Shown in pieces: positions 33,446 to 45,338 of a DNA stretch of 64,000 nt. The position numbers and the translations under genes are program-made. Under the pieces are notes generated by a model. The model saw only the letters and a list, made by a program, of their open reading frames with translations. It was not told the origin of the DNA and did no database searches. Position 1 is the first letter of the stretch. The number at the start of each line of letters is the position of its first letter. The stretch is from positions 49,988,930-50,052,929 of the forward strand of contig NC_053148.1 in the NCBI RefSeq assembly GCF_016808335.1. Reading direction: 5' to 3'. Source of the DNA: Panicum virgatum. Lineage: Eukaryota; Streptophyta; Magnoliopsida; Poales; Poaceae.

Positions 33446-34944
33446 TTCCCGCGAATCCCAGCTCGCGGTGCTCATCCATCGTCAACAAGGACTTGAATAA
33501 TGGATTATTCTAAATTTTATTTAAAACCAACCAGGCTAGAGAGTTGCCGATTATATTAAAAAGAGAAAACAACGTCCAGACGGGAACCATAACAACCAAC
33601 AATGACATCACCGCCAGTCAACATGACCATATAACTCCTCTCGAACTCGACTCAAACAGCAACCGGTTGGAATGGGACACCAACACGGTTGCGCAACTCA
33701 ACTCGACTACACAAAACCACCACGCCGCGCCACCACTACCAAGAAGAAGCTGATGAGCAGCCCACCTCGCAATCACTGTCATCCTCGATGATGTTCCACG
33801 CCAACTAGCTGCTACCACGGATAACTTGCTGCCGCAGTCCACTGTAAACCAAGTAGCCACCACGACTCCTCCACCATGCCACTATCGTTTTCTGATCACG
33901 AACACGGTCAACGATCTTCCAACTTGGCCTTACGTTGGCAGAAGTCAGCAGAGGAGCCCACCGCACCACACCGAAAGAGCCACCGCCATGCAAAACCCAT
34001 CGCCGAAGTACCGCTGTCGCACCATGCACACTAAACATCTGAAATAGCAGGCCGTATCCTAGAACTCTGAGACAATTCCTCGCCCAGGACGGATTGGGAC
34101 ATCCACCAAGGCCTCAACTCAAACACGTGGGGGGCTCGCCGCATACACTGTCGCACACCGCTCCTCAGACACCACCTTGAAGCGCACAGGGCCTCGCCAC
34201 TCCCGTCGCTAGACTCTTTAAGGATCCGGCTTGCTTCGCCGTCGAGGGTAATATAGTACCGCTGAGCCACACCAAAACCTCATCTTCATCGTGCCGCCGC
34301 TAGAATCTTCAATGCACCACATGCGCGGCAGAAAGCCTTTAGGGGTCGTCGACCAGAGTCTCTGCACACCCTGCACGGTCAGATTGGGTCCTCGAAGCGA
34401 GCCGCACCAACACAAGCTATATTTTTTTTATTTATAGGAGGAAGAAAGGAAGAAAAGAGGTAGTGTCATCACCGCCATCAGGATTAGCTTGGCGTCGCCT
34501 TTAAGGAGGTCACGTTGCCAAAGGCGCTGCTGACGCCAGCCTAAGATGGGTTGGGTTTTCACCTGCAACATCTAGAACGGGGAGGCAGAGGGGTGCAAAA
34601 GGATGCCTCCAAGGAGAGAGCAGCGCCCGCAGATGCTGTTTTCCAAGCATTTGCTAGCACCTCAGCCAATCACCGGAGGAATGGTAGCAAACCTGACCGC
34701 TGGCAAGAGTGGTGTAGGTGACCAAAACGGACGTCCCATCATCATCTGGCGCTGCCGTGCACAACACGGATGTCACGTGTGGCACCGCCACATGTGTCGT
34801 TGCTGCCGGGCCGCATGTGCCGTGGTCGCGGTCGCGGCAGCCGAGACGAGTGGTGTGGCACACCATAGCGGCGGCTGCCATGACCGTGTGCGCCACCGCT
34901 GCTGCTATCATCGATCATCTATCGGATTTTTACAAGTGCGGCAA
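33446..34944. other. Degenerate repetitive DNA, no intact gene
   Basis: Mid-GC sequence with many CCACCGCC and CACCAC words and several long but unrelated open frames on both strands. It looks like a decayed transposon interior, perhaps in reverse orientation, but I cannot name the family. Confidence 0.35.
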
Positions 34945-35758
34945 CAGGGGCGTCCTTGGGCCCGTGCAGGCTATGCGACCATACTGAGCCCCCAAATTTG
35001 AAGGGCCCCAAAATATAAAGTATATCTTTATACTTATGTATAATAATATAGAGGGCTTCAATTTTATTAATTTGCAGCCCAATCTGTAGCAAAATGATGT
35101 GCAAATTACACTCAGAAGTCACACATAGTATTCTAAAATTTACTTCTGAAGCATTCAAGTCATTGGATACTAAGAGCTTGAAATCATGTCATAATCATGA
35201 GCCAACCCTTACAAGAGATGGAAATTCTAATATTGCTGCTAGTGAACTATACGTGGAGTTGAGGTTCCTTCAAGATTTCATTCCTAAAGATAATATAGGC
35301 CCAGTTCAAATTCTAATTTTTTTGAAGCTGACATGATTGCTTTCCAAATGCAACTAATGCATATAGAGTTATGTTGACTATTCCTGTGACGGTTGCATCA
35401 GCGGAACAAAGCTTTTTAAAATTGAAGCTATTAAAGTCTTACTTATGTCATACAATCACACAAGAAAGGCTTAACTCTGGATATTATAGCACTTGAGAGT
35501 GATATGTTGGAGAAAATTGATTATGAATGCATCAGTGAAGACTTTATTTCAAAGAATGCTTAAAGAATAATGTTATTCAAGTGAAGAATATGTAAGATAA
35601 TTCTTAAAATATTCTATTTATACGTATTATATTACACATATATACATATCATATATATTCCATTGTTACTTGTTACTATATATTATTTAATTTTAGTAGA
35701 CTATTAGAGCTTCATTTTAATATTTCACACTGGACCCGGTTTGGCTGGGACGCCCCTG
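34945..35758 (+). mobile_element. Decayed hAT element with hATC-domain relic
   Basis: The ends CAGGGGCGTCC and GGGACGCCCCTG are inverted and of hAT type. Between them, after a broken lead-in (CHNHEPTLTRDGNSNIAASE), lies the C-terminal dimerisation region of a hAT transposase. It reads as YRVMLTIPVTVASAEQSF, LKLLKSYLCHTITQERLN and LEKIDYECISEDFISKNA, with a frame shift between blocks. Most of the transposase, including the catalytic residues, is gone. No matching 8-bp duplication is visible, so the insertion is old or rearranged. Confidence 0.8.
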
Positions 35759-36434
35759 GCAGGAGAGCAATTGCAGTGATCGCCCTCAAACCAAAAAAAA
35801 AAAAAAGGGGCAAGTGCGGTGGTCCGGTACCGGTGGTGGGTGACCCGGCCCGGCCCAGTCAGAAAAGTCGACGATGGATGCTTTGCTTGGACCGAGTCAT
35901 AGGTTACTTTGCATGCATGCATTTTGCTTGGGAAAATGAAGCTACTTTCATTTTTGAAGCTGTCAGAAAAACGAAGCTACCAGCCACGCACGTACTAGCT
36001 TGGTTCATTTTGCTTGGCGACAACCTTCTGGTATGTAGTACATAGTACATTCATATATTTTGTTTTGTGGTTTCTCTCACAATTCAGTAAACAACCCTTG
36101 ATATCAATCCTTTGTTTCGAAAAAAATGATGTTTAGCTATAGTGCGCAGAGCAACTTTTTCTGAGAAAAGCGTGCCTTCCTTTGGACCAAGCATAGTACA
36201 TCAGTAGAGAAGCGATCGAGTCATCGATCGAGATACAAACAGACAGGAACCAAGAACAAAGGAGAGAAAGCAGCAGATCGAGGACACTGGCCGCAAAGTT
36301 CCTGCTGCCTTGCTGTTAGCCGAAGCAAAACAAACTATAATACATACTTGCCACTTGCCAGTAATCATGGATTCCCAAAGGGGACGGGACATTAATTAAG
36401 GCCATGAGAACCAATGCAAGGCTTCATTCTTCTT

Positions 36435-36544
36435 TCCTCTCATCCTCTGCCGGCCGGCCGGCGATCATGATATCAAGAAAGCTCTTCTTCTCCGACGAGC
36501 TAGCCAACTAGCTGCAGTGCAGAGGATGAGAGGAGGCAGCTCTT
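36435..36544. repeat. 16-bp perfect inverted repeat, 78-nt loop
   Basis: TCCTCTCATCCTCTGC (36435-36450) is repeated as its exact reverse complement, GCAGAGGATGAGAGGA (36529-36544). The geometry would allow a stem-loop in RNA or DNA about 270 bp upstream of the DUF707 start. The arms do not extend into a longer imperfect stem, so a miRNA precursor is only a weak possibility. Confidence 0.6.
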
Positions 36545-36742
36545 CGCTCGTCGTCCACTGCCCGCTGCTGGCGTTGACCTTGGTAGTAGGTAGGTAGCTA
36601 GAGATGTATTAGTCAGCTCCGGAAAAGCAAGCTAATAAGCTTTGCCTGCAATTCTAAGGCATGGGGATGCATCTTTTTCCTCTGTACAAGTTACTGCATG
36701 CTGTCACGCACTTAGCTTGCTATACGTACGACTCGCGAGAAG

Positions 36743-36752
36743 CTATATAAGG
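36743..36752 (+). promoter_or_regulatory. TATA box of the DUF707 gene
   Basis: CTATATAAGG stands 60 bp upstream of the ATG at 36812, giving a leader of about 30 nt if transcription starts the usual 30 bp downstream. There is no other ATG between the two. Confidence 0.6.
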
Positions 36753-36811
36753 TGTTCCAAAGCTAAAGACGACGGTGTCGTAGTAGTACAAGTTAGTCGG
36801 GAATAAGCAGG

Positions 36812-38249
36812 ATGAGATTAAATCCCATCCTGACGGCTTTGTGCGGGGCGGCATTCGGGTTCTTCATCGGCGTTTCTTTCCCTCTTCAAGTAGGACGACC
36901 ACAGGTAGTTATATATTTATTTATATATATAGATATATATGTATATATATCTATATATAATATATTCTAGCTTATAATCTCAACCTCCTTGATTTGGAAT
37001 TATGCAGCTTCCGTGTTACGTGTTCCCTTGGAGGGGTGGCGGTGGTGATGGTGCAGGTGCAGGTGCTGCGGCCAACTCCACAACCACAAACATACTAGGC
37101 AGATTCTGGGTGCCATTCGTCGTCAGCAGCAGCAGCAGCAGTAACAATATTAATACAGCAGCAGCAAGCGTCCTGCAGGTGCAGCAGCAGCCAAATGCAA
37201 CTACTAGTAGTTGTTCTTCAGCAGCTGGTAATTCAAAGCCGCCGCCGGCAGGCGCGGAGAGGCTCCCACCCAAGATCGTGGTTTCAGAGACTGATCTTCA
37301 CATGCGGCGACTGTGGGGAGACCCGCGGCAGGACACGCCGGTGCGCAAGTACCTCCTCACCATGACAGTCGGCTTCAGCGAGAGAGCCAATGTCAACGCC
37401 ACCGTTCACAAGGTGATCTATCTGCTGCTATTCTGATCGATGATCTATCTGTTGCAGTCTTATTTTGCTGATAGATAGATACCAATGTCAACGGCACGGC
37501 AGTTCTCCGACGACTTCGACGTGATGCTGTTCCACTACGACGGGCGCACGACGGAGTGGGACGACGAGTTCCCGTGGTCCAAGCAGGCCATCCACGTGAG
37601 CGCCCGCAAGCAGGCCAAGTGGTGGTACGCCAAGCGCTTCCTGCACCCCAGCGTGGTGGCGCCCTACGACTACCTCTTCCTGTGGGACGAGGACCTCGCC
37701 GCCGACTTCTTCGACGCCGACGAGTACGTGCGCCTCGTCGCCAAGCACGGCCTGCGCATCTCGCAGCCGGGGCTGGACATCACCCGGGGGAAGAAGACGT
37801 ACGACGTCACCACCCGGAGGAACGGCAGCGAGGTCCACCGCAACACCGTGGGGGGCCCCGGCAACTGCTCCGACGTGCACCAGCGCCCCTGCAGCGGCTT
37901 CGTGGAGGTGATGGCGCCCGTCTTCTCCCGGGACGCCTGGGCCTGCGCCTGGCACATGATCCAGAACGACCTCATCCACGGCTGGGGGCTGGACCTCAAC
38001 TTCTGGAGGTGCGTCGACGACCCCGAGCAGCAGATGGGCGTGGTGGACGCGCAGTACGTGGCGCACCGCGCCGTGCCCACGCTGGGGCGCCAGGGCAACC
38101 CGGAGACGGGAGGCGGCGGCAAGGTCAGGGCACGGGCCTGGCGCGAGTTCGCCGACTTCAAGGCCAGAATACGCAATGCCGACAGGGATGCGGCGGCGGC
38201 GGCGGCGGCGCCTCTCGCGACGCAGCAGCCGCCGCCCCGATCAAAATAA
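36812..38249 (+). CDS. DUF707 family protein
   Basis: Three exons, 36812-36904, 37008-37412 and 37503-38249, give 1245 nt and 414 residues. The N-terminus (ILTALCGAAFGFFIGVSF) is a signal anchor, so the bulk is probably in the Golgi/secretory lumen. Exon 2 contains a low-complexity Ser/Gln/Asn stretch (CAG repeats, 37120-37190) and then LTMTVGFSERANVNATV. Exon 3 carries the family core: MLFHYDGRTTEWDD, AKWWYAKRFLHP, YDYLFLWDEDL, ISQPGLD, PCSGFVEVMAPVFSR, WHMIQNDLIHGWGLD and VVDAQYVAH. The WDEDL acidic motif suggests a glycosyltransferase-like fold, but the activity is unknown. The C-terminus ends in an Ala-rich tract. No lesion is seen. Confidence 0.9.
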
Positions 38250-38934
38250 CCATATGCATCGACGTCCATATATATATCATCAGCTGCCTGCTACCACGGA
38301 GTACTAGCTATAGTCTTCATCGTATGTATTTTCTCTCTTTGTTTTCGCCAACAAGAATTCAGATCAATCAGGAGGTCTCATTGTATTTACTCCATATTAT
38401 TATTCAGTAGTAGTATTTTTTTTTGAAAAAAAATGTACTACTCGTTTCAACTGACAACTGAGGCTACAGCCAACAACAAATTAAATAGACAAAAAATAAA
38501 AATTTATAGAAAATATTATTATACTACTAAATAAACGAGTACCCTGGAATGGATGGTTTGTGCATATGCAACGCTGCATTAAGAAGAGAAGAAGATGATG
38601 ATGACAGGGATCGCGACTGGGCCGAGTTCCGCAGCATGCAGCATCTTCAATAACATTGATGCGGTGGGACGGGAGCCAAGATAAGGCCCAGCAGGCCGAT
38701 GTGGTTGGTTCGCGCGCGCGCACTCGGACGGAGAGAGAGACCCAGGACGAGGCCACCATACGAATTCCTCGCAGCTGCGATTGCAACTTATCCGAATATA
38801 ATGCAGCCATAGTTACTAGGATCGGACCGGTCAAATTGTTAGAGCGCTCGGTTCAATGATTTATTGGTCCAACTGATGGAATCATTGGTTCAAAACATCT
38901 CAAATAAAATTAAATTTTCTTATACGCTTCAATT

Positions 38935-39120
38935 TGGTGTAGTGGTATGTTTCTCCACTCCGAAGCTCCCAACCTGGGTTCGAACCGCATGCCCACTCAT
39001 TTTGCCACAATATTTCCCACCCAGAACGCCAGTCCCACCGTTCTCCCCTTGCCAGCGCGAGGTGATGTCCGTCCACCGGGTCAGACCACAGTTTCATTGC
39101 TTGTTTTTTTTAGTAAAACC
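38935..39120 (+). mobile_element. SINE-like tRNA-derived sequence
   Basis: A possible A box (TTTGGTGTAGTGGTATG) and B box (GGGTTCGAACC, about 38977) stand at tRNA-like spacing. They are followed by about 120 bp of non-tRNA sequence ending in a T run (CTTGTTTTTTTTAG). No TSD was found, and the sequence does not fold as a full tRNA, so a SINE is more likely than a tRNA gene. Confidence 0.45.
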
Positions 39121-39959
39121 AGGCAGTTCGAACGATTTAATTCGATTTGATTACATGTCCAATCTTTTACATAGACCAATCGGTAGAAGCTTAGGTTCCC
39201 CGTTTAACCAAATGAACAGTCGGTCCGGTTCGATTGTAATAACTGTGATTGTAGCTGCGCCCTCCTACTTCTTTTTCTTCCTCCGCCCCGCCCGCTGCTC
39301 CCCTGCCTCCTCCAGCTTTGGCAGCACCTCCACCACCACCAACACTAACCAAGCTAGCCGTTGCCGTTGCCGTCGTCTTCGTCTTCGTCTTCGTCTTCTC
39401 CTCAACCCCGCCGCCGCACACTGGTTATCCAGCTCTGCTCGGCCGATAGTGCTCTCGCGCCGCCACACCCTCTGCTGGCCGAACCGCCGCCGCTATCGAG
39501 CCACCACCACCCTCGACCCCCTCCTCTAGGGTTGGTGGCCATGGAGCCGCCCCACCCGGCAACCCCGGAAACTAAGGTCCGCCACCTCGACCACCACTCT
39601 GGCCGCCGGTGCCCCCTCCCTCCTCTCCTAACTTGTCGGTGCCTGCTCCCCCTCCCCTGGCACGGAGAGCATCGCCTCTATGATGGGATGGATTCTAATC
39701 GCACTGTACGATGAATAGATTTCCTCATAAGAGGGGGATGCGCTTTTCACTATAATGCATGCAACTACGTGCAGTTACATCGCACAAGGCCCACGACAGC
39801 TCACGTCCCCGTCGCCATCGACCTTCAATAAGTAAGAAGAGTGTCCAACGACTCAGGCAGGTGGATGGGCGTCTCCTTCCTATTTTTACTGGGGTTATAT
39901 TAGGTTTGTCGGGTGGTAAACCCAGCCGGGTGGCAGTATGCACCCGCCTAAACCCTGAG

Positions 39960-40370
39960 GGAGAATGAACTCGAGGGGTAGCTAGGATTAGTCCGATCTA
40001 GATGCAAGAACACGATGAACACAGAAGGTTTAGAGTGGTTCGGGCCGCCGGAGCGTAATACCCTACATCCACCGTGTGTTGTATTGCCTGTGCTCACAAG
40101 AGATTGCTCGAGAGTGGTTCTAGCTGGTGAGCTGAGAGTGTGAGGTAGAGAGTCTGCGTCAACGTCGTGGCAGCCGGAAGCAAGCAGCCAGACTAAGATC
40201 GATCGGGAGCCGATCAGATGCGTGTGAGTCGTGTCGTGTCGTGTCATGTCATCTTCCAAGGGTTGGGATGGATGAATCAGCTTGGAACAATCAACTTGCA
40301 ATTGATCGTGAGAGACACTAAGGAACATTCCGAGCAAGAGCTAGTTCAATTCCTAGCTTTGCCGCGTCGG
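39960..40370. repeat. Unclassified dispersed grass repeat
   Basis: The segment with GGTTTAGAGTGGTTCGGGCC, GCCGGAGCGTAATACCCTAC and GTGTTGTATTGCCTG is a composition I associate with dispersed repeats in grasses. No terminal repeats or TSD could be located. It ends about 200 bp before the GT92 TATA box. Confidence 0.35.
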
Positions 40371-40570
40371 ACGGGCTGACGTACTCTGACCGCCGGCCGC
40401 CCGGACCCGGTCGTATCCGCATCCGATCCACACTAGCTAGTTGGATCGAATTCCAAGAGGCCGCATGCAGGACCCTTTATTTCTATCTGTTCCGTTGGTA
40501 ACAAACTAGCGTCGAATTCAAACCATCATCGATCGATCTAGTCCGACTCCGTGTACAATCCAATGATGCG

Positions 40571-40579
40571 TATATATAC
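40571..40579 (+). promoter_or_regulatory. TATA box of the GT92 gene
   Basis: TATATATAC lies 88 bp before the ATG at 40659, so transcription should start near 40600. This places the upstream in-frame ATG at 40563 outside the transcript and supports 40659 as the start. Confidence 0.55.
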
Positions 40580-40658
40580 AATGACACGTACAGCCGCCGC
40601 GGACTCCGCCTGGCATATCGTCTGCCTTGTTCTTCTTCTCGTTGCCGCGGCCGCCACC

Positions 40659-42455
40659 ATGCAGTCGCCGCCGGCCTCCCCGCGCCTGCTGCTCCTCCTC
40701 GCCCTCGCCCTCGCCGCGCTCCTCGCCTTCCTCACCTCCACCCCGACGGCCGCCCTACTGCACCACCACCACCGCTACGCCTCCTCCTCGCCCGCGCGCG
40801 CCCTCCTCGTGCCGCGCCGCACCCAGCAGCAGCGCGCCGTCGTCCGGGACCTCCACCACGACGACCGGTACCCCCCGGACGCCGTGCTGCTCCCGGACTG
40901 GGAGGTCCTCGTCCTGCTCCACCCCGCCGCCCCCGGGACGAAGACCACCGACGCCACGTGCGCGTTCCCGGGCGGGGCGGCGTCCCCGGCGCGATCGCTC
41001 GGCAGGATGCCCGCGTCCGGACGCCAGGCCTACACCTGCGTCATGCCCACTCCGGAGCGCCGACGCAAGCCGCCCTTCCGCGCGCCGAGCCTCATCGTCA
41101 CCACCACGGCCTCCTCCCAGCAGCAGACCCACAACGCCGCCGGGGAGGAGATGCTGCGCTGGAGCGGCCGCCAGATCGTCTACGACGCCGTCGCGCTCAC
41201 CGGCACCGGCGACGTGCTCGTCCTCGCCAAGGGGGTCAATCCGCGCCAGGGAGTCAACCGCAACGCCTCCGACATCCAATGCGTCTACTACTACCGCCGC
41301 CACAAGTACAACGCCACCGGCGTCGTCGCCTCGCTCCCGGCCGCCACCTCGGCGCAGCAGGTCTTCCGGTGCCCGCCCCCGCCGGCGACGGCACGGCTCG
41401 ACGGCGACGACGTTCTCCGCGTCACGCTCGCCGTCGCGGGCGGCGAGCCCATCCCCTCCATGGCGACCTACAGCGGCCGCCCTCCTCCAGAGCACCCTGC
41501 TGCTTCATCGTCGTCAGGATCAGGTACACAACAACAAGAACAAGAACAAAGATCGAAGCTGTGCGCGTGCACCATGGTCCGCGACGTGGCCAAGTTCCTC
41601 CGCGAGTGGGTGGCCTACCACGCGGCCGTGGGCGTCGACCGCTTCTTCCTCTACGACAACGGGAGCCAGGACGACCTGGCCGGCGAGGTGCGCCAGCTCC
41701 GCGCGGCCGGGTTCGACGTCTCGACGCGCCCGTGGCCGTGGTCCAAGACCCAGGAGGCAGGCTTCTCCTACGCGGCGGCGGCGCACCGGGACTCGTGCGA
41801 GTGGATGGCGTTCGTGGACGTCGACGAGTTCATCTTCTCCCCGAGGTGGGCCCGATCGAGCAGGCCGTCCAGATCCTCCATGCTCCGCTCGGTGGTGGCC
41901 GCCGTCGAGGCCGACGTCGGCCAGGTGACCCTGGGCTGCAGGGACTTCGGGCCGTCGGGGCGGACCAGGCACCCCGAGGAAGGCGTGACGCAGGGGTACA
42001 CGTGCCGGCGGCGAGCCGAGGAGCGGCACAAGTCGCTGGTCCGGCTCGACGCGGTGGCGCCGTCGCTGATGAACTCGGTCCACCACTTCGAGGTCCGGGC
42101 AGGGTTCAGGTGGGAGCGGTCCGGGCACGCCCGGGTGAACCACTACAAGTACCAGGCCTGGGACGAGTTCAAGGTCAAGTTCCGGCGGCGCGTGTCGACC
42201 TACGTGGCGGACTGGACCGACCCGGTGAACCGCGGGTCCAGGGACCGGACGCCCGGGCTAGGGTTTGAGGCCGTGGAGCCGGAGGGGTGGGCGCACAGCT
42301 TCTGCGAGGTGGAGGACACCCTGCTGCGGGACGTGACCCGCAGATGGTTCGGATTCACCTCCAAACTTGTTGTTGCTCCGCCAATAACCCCCCACACCAC
42401 CAGCAGCTCTGAGCATAGTCGTCGTCGTTGCCTCAGCTCGTTGATTGGTATATAA
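40659..42455 (+). CDS. Glycosyltransferase family 92 protein (DUF23), GALS-like
   Basis: A single-exon gene of 598 residues. The start at 40659 has an ideal context (GCCACCATGC) and opens on a signal anchor (LLLLLALALAALLAFL), so this is a Golgi type II membrane protein. The GT92 domain begins near residue 300 with KLCACTMVRDVAKFLREWV. It continues through FFLYDNGSQDDL, WPWSKTQEAGFSY and the catalytic DxD-type DVDEF at residues 387-391, then LGCRDFGPSGRTRHPEEGV, HHFEVRAGF and VNHYKYQAWDEFKVKF. Plant GT92 proteins include the beta-1,4-galactan synthases GALS1-3; pectic galactan synthesis is possible but not proven here. The N-terminal 50 residues carry a His-rich run. GC content is very high, as usual for intronless grass genes. 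Confidence 0.93.
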   Translation: MQSPPASPRLLLLLALALAALLAFLTSTPTAALLHHHHRYASSSPARALLVPRRTQQQRAVVRDLHHDDRYPPDAVLLPDWEVLVLLHPAAPGTKTTDATCAFPGGAASPARSLGRMPASGRQAYTCVMPTPERRRKPPFRAPSLIVTTTASSQQQTHNAAGEEMLRWSGRQIVYDAVALTGTGDVLVLAKGVNPRQGVNRNASDIQCVYYYRRHKYNATGVVASLPAATSAQQVFRCPPPPATARLDGDDVLRVTLAVAGGEPIPSMATYSGRPPPEHPAASSSSGSGTQQQEQEQRSKLCACTMVRDVAKFLREWVAYHAAVGVDRFFLYDNGSQDDLAGEVRQLRAAGFDVSTRPWPWSKTQEAGFSYAAAAHRDSCEWMAFVDVDEFIFSPRWARSSRPSRSSMLRSVVAAVEADVGQVTLGCRDFGPSGRTRHPEEGVTQGYTCRRRAEERHKSLVRLDAVAPSLMNSVHHFEVRAGFRWERSGHARVNHYKYQAWDEFKVKFRRRVSTYVADWTDPVNRGSRDRTPGLGFEAVEPEGWAHSFCEVEDTLLRDVTRRWFGFTSKLVVAPPITPHTTSSSEHSRRRCLSSLIGI

Positions 42456-43774
42456 TACGTATCAATTCATTCATATGATACGCACACACACAGAAAGAAA
42501 GGTCGTACATACAGGTTACACACACGATCACCATTCGTTTTGATTCTTTCAACTGACAGAGAGTTTTCTTTTTTCTACTTTCAACTGACAGAGAGTTGGT
42601 TGTTGGTTTGGATTTTTTTTTAAAAAAATCCTCTCCGGGAAATAACAAAGTTAGTTGTTGTACAAATTAAACATATGTATATATATACAGATGGCTGGGA
42701 GGAGGTGTATACAACATGCATGTAGCCCTAGCTAGATATCTTGCATGTGATAGATGGATGTTCCTTCCTTGTTGCCGCGGATTGCCAAAATGTGTACAAA
42801 ATTAAAAGCTCGCTGTTCATTCCGCGATCTATTCTTTTATTATTTCACTATTCTATCTATCTAAGCTAGGGCCTAGGAGTAAGCAGTATATTATTATGCA
42901 ATGCAATCATCAATCATATATCCGCACACGCTTCTTCCATGTGATTGGCAGGTGGGTCAGCATCATGTCATGCATGTAGTTGCGTTGACGCTGGCATCAG
43001 TATATGATTGTGCGAAAAGACTCGTCCCTCATCTGCAGTTAGTTTTCACATGCAAGTTAAATCTAACCACTTAATTAGGTAGGTAATTGATTGCAGCCTT
43101 TGTGAGATTTTTTTTTCTCCCAAAAGCAGGATTACTTTTCATACCGGTCAAACAGCGCTAGCAACATACTCCATCTAAAGCCCCAAAACCCTAGCCTCTC
43201 CACTGGTGCTCACCATGGTGTTCGATGTCGTTATGCATCGACACTTGCCATATTCCAAATTTTCAGGCATTGCATTCTGCAACTCAAGGGCCCCGGCCCC
43301 AGCAGGGCGTAAATATTATGACCCACACGTGTGACTGACAATCAAACCATCACATAAGACGGAACATTTTTTTCATACTGCTGCAACAATTATTCCAACT
43401 TCGAAAAAAATTATTCCGCGTTCAAAAAACTGTTCCACACACACACACAAAAATCATCCAAACGTGATCTTGTTTTGAAGGTTTCGTTGCAAGGAACACA
43501 ATGATGCAGTTGGATTTTGATTTGGATGTACGGTTTTGGAAAATATATGACTGTGTGATACTTTGATAGCTAGTCACACATGTGGGGCCAGGGTGCTCCT
43601 TCCAACTTCACAGGCCCACCACAAACAAATTCTTCAGCTAAGAAGGCTGAGTGGCCCAACTTAAAAAAAAATAAAAGCCGACGTAAAGACAGCCCAGTTT
43701 CGTGCAAACGTCATGGGCCGAATAGGATGGATGCAGAAGGCCTATTGTAGCATATCATGACATGATGATTGATG

Positions 43775-44130
43775 ATCTAATCCGTTCGTTTATGAGGGTG
43801 TTTATGAGTTTGTTTCGGGTTGTTAGCGCGCGCGTGGTTAGCTGCTAGCCTGATCGGGACACCTGATCTATAATAAAGGTCACCGCCTAGCATGCTGTAG
43901 TGCTGTACTTTGGAGGATCGAAGAATAAAGCTCTCCCGTTTATCTGCGCGAGCTGGCTTCGGTCACACGAATCTACCATTCCGCGCGAGGCAGTTGTCTC
44001 TCCGGTTGCTGCTGAAAAGTAGACAACTGGACATGTCGAGGCTGATCCGACTGAGGAGATAGAACCAAGGTGAAAACCGGCGACTCGATCGGGGTCAAGC
44101 TGAGACAAGGCAGTAAACCCCCTGGGAATA
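43775..44130 (+). mobile_element. Possible LTR-retrotransposon LTR relic
   Basis: TTAGCTGCTAGCCTGATCGGG, a TATA-like CTATAATAAAGG and a downstream AGAATAAAGC signal are followed by GAGGCAGTTGTCTCTCCGG and GGTCAAGCTGAGACAAGGC. The order promoter - polyA signal - leader is that of a Copia-type LTR, but no borders, TSD or internal coding DNA were found. Confidence 0.3.
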
Positions 44131-45338
44131 ATAATATATAAGCATGTCTGTTATTGTTAGACCATCATGCATGGTAGCTATCACAGAAGCTAATAAGGTA
44201 CAGTACATGATGGCTAGTTGGCTGTCCGTTGTGGGTTATTGGCAAAGCGGTAGCGTGCATCATCGGGCAATGCTAGAGTAGTAATTGGGTGCCGACATGG
44301 TAGGTTGCAGTGACCCCCAACCTATGAGCACTTGTGTTATTGCCCTTCTAATTTTGCTGGCCCACAATAAATGTTCTAGCTAGCTACTTCCATAATTAAG
44401 CTTCATTCTAAAAGCTACGAAACCACCAAATTAAGCTGCTTCTAATTTCTGGTATAACTTATTATTAGAACCCTCTTACAAGCCTAACCTCTTACATGCA
44501 TACTGAGACAGACAGAGGATAAATGATGGACACGCAGCCACTCTATGAAATGAACCCTAGAATATAAATCTAACCACCAAGTGCCAGACGACTAGTATTC
44601 TCCAACTAAACCAAATAATGAGAGATGGAGACACCAACTCTTACCCAAATCGGCCGTCCTTAGCACCTTACCAAACGCAGGACCAGCGCCCTGAAGAGTC
44701 CAAAGAAACCAAATATCCTGACTTTGTGTAAAGTTTCACATGATATTTTAGACTTTGCTATTGGCCCATCAAGTTTGGTTAAACATAATGGTAACAATAA
44801 TAATCTTTAAAAGCTTTAGTTGATGTGGCATCTCATTCACGGAACTCTAAGAGGAACTATATATATATGCACTGTAACATCTTTTTTTAAAAAAAAAAAC
44901 ACTGTATGGCCTGATAAGTGATAAGTGTCAGGACCAGTACCATGACAGCGCCTACAAGTTATTTAATTCTGTAATCAACGGCTGCGTCAATGTTATCACC
45001 AGAAAAACTTGTGACTATCATCTCTAAAAGATAAAAGACCTTTGCACCCGCCGCTGATATTTTGTAAACTGGTAGCACATGTATCACAGCGTAGGATAAA
45101 CATGAGCAGAAAAGAACGAATATGTATTGCAACAAGAAATTAGAAATGACATGGGTGGTACCTGGAAACGGATAGAGTAGATGACGAGTGCCTGAAAACC
45201 GCCGTGCAGGCACGCTATTCCTGGAGGTCGACACGTGTGAGCCACCGCAGCCAACTACCCACGGGAAACAGATTGATGGATTCAGTACTGGCCTTTTGAT
45301 CATACACGGAAACAGGTGTCATATATTGCTTTGAAAGA

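Larger units (their letters stand above)
35759..36811. other. Intergenic and promoter region of the DUF707 gene
   Basis: It includes an A14 run near 35791 and a perfect short inverted repeat (listed separately). A TATA box (CTATATAAGG, 36743-36752) lies about 65 bp upstream of the DUF707 ATG. No further gene is seen. Confidence 0.5.
38250..40570. other. Intergenic, repeat-bearing
   Basis: No gene is supported. Repeat pieces at 38935-39120 and 39960-40370 are listed separately. A GC-rich stretch at 39260-39640 resembles a gene leader with an ATG at 39541 (MEPPHPATPETK) and a possible GT donor, but it leads into no recognisable protein. Confidence 0.4.

Noticed and set aside
36905..36960. AT-rich TATATA array as a promoter
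   Set aside because: It lies inside DUF707 intron 1, after the first coding exon, and is a simple sequence repeat.
37488..38066. Long minus-strand frame opposite the DUF707 third exon
   Set aside because: High-GC coding DNA commonly gives open antisense frames. The sense strand carries all DUF707 motifs.
38935..39010. Possible tRNA gene with GTGTAGTGGTA and GGGTTCGAACC
   Set aside because: There is no matching acceptor stem or terminator at the right place. It fits a SINE head better.
40551..40658. Upstream in-frame extension of the GT92 protein from ATG 40563
   Set aside because: That ATG lies upstream of the TATA box at 40571. The ATG at 40659 has an optimal context and begins the signal anchor.
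40627..42268. Two other long plus-strand frames within the GT92 gene and long antisense frames
   Set aside because: They are Arg/Pro/Ser-rich shadows of the GC-rich GT92 coding sequence with no domain.
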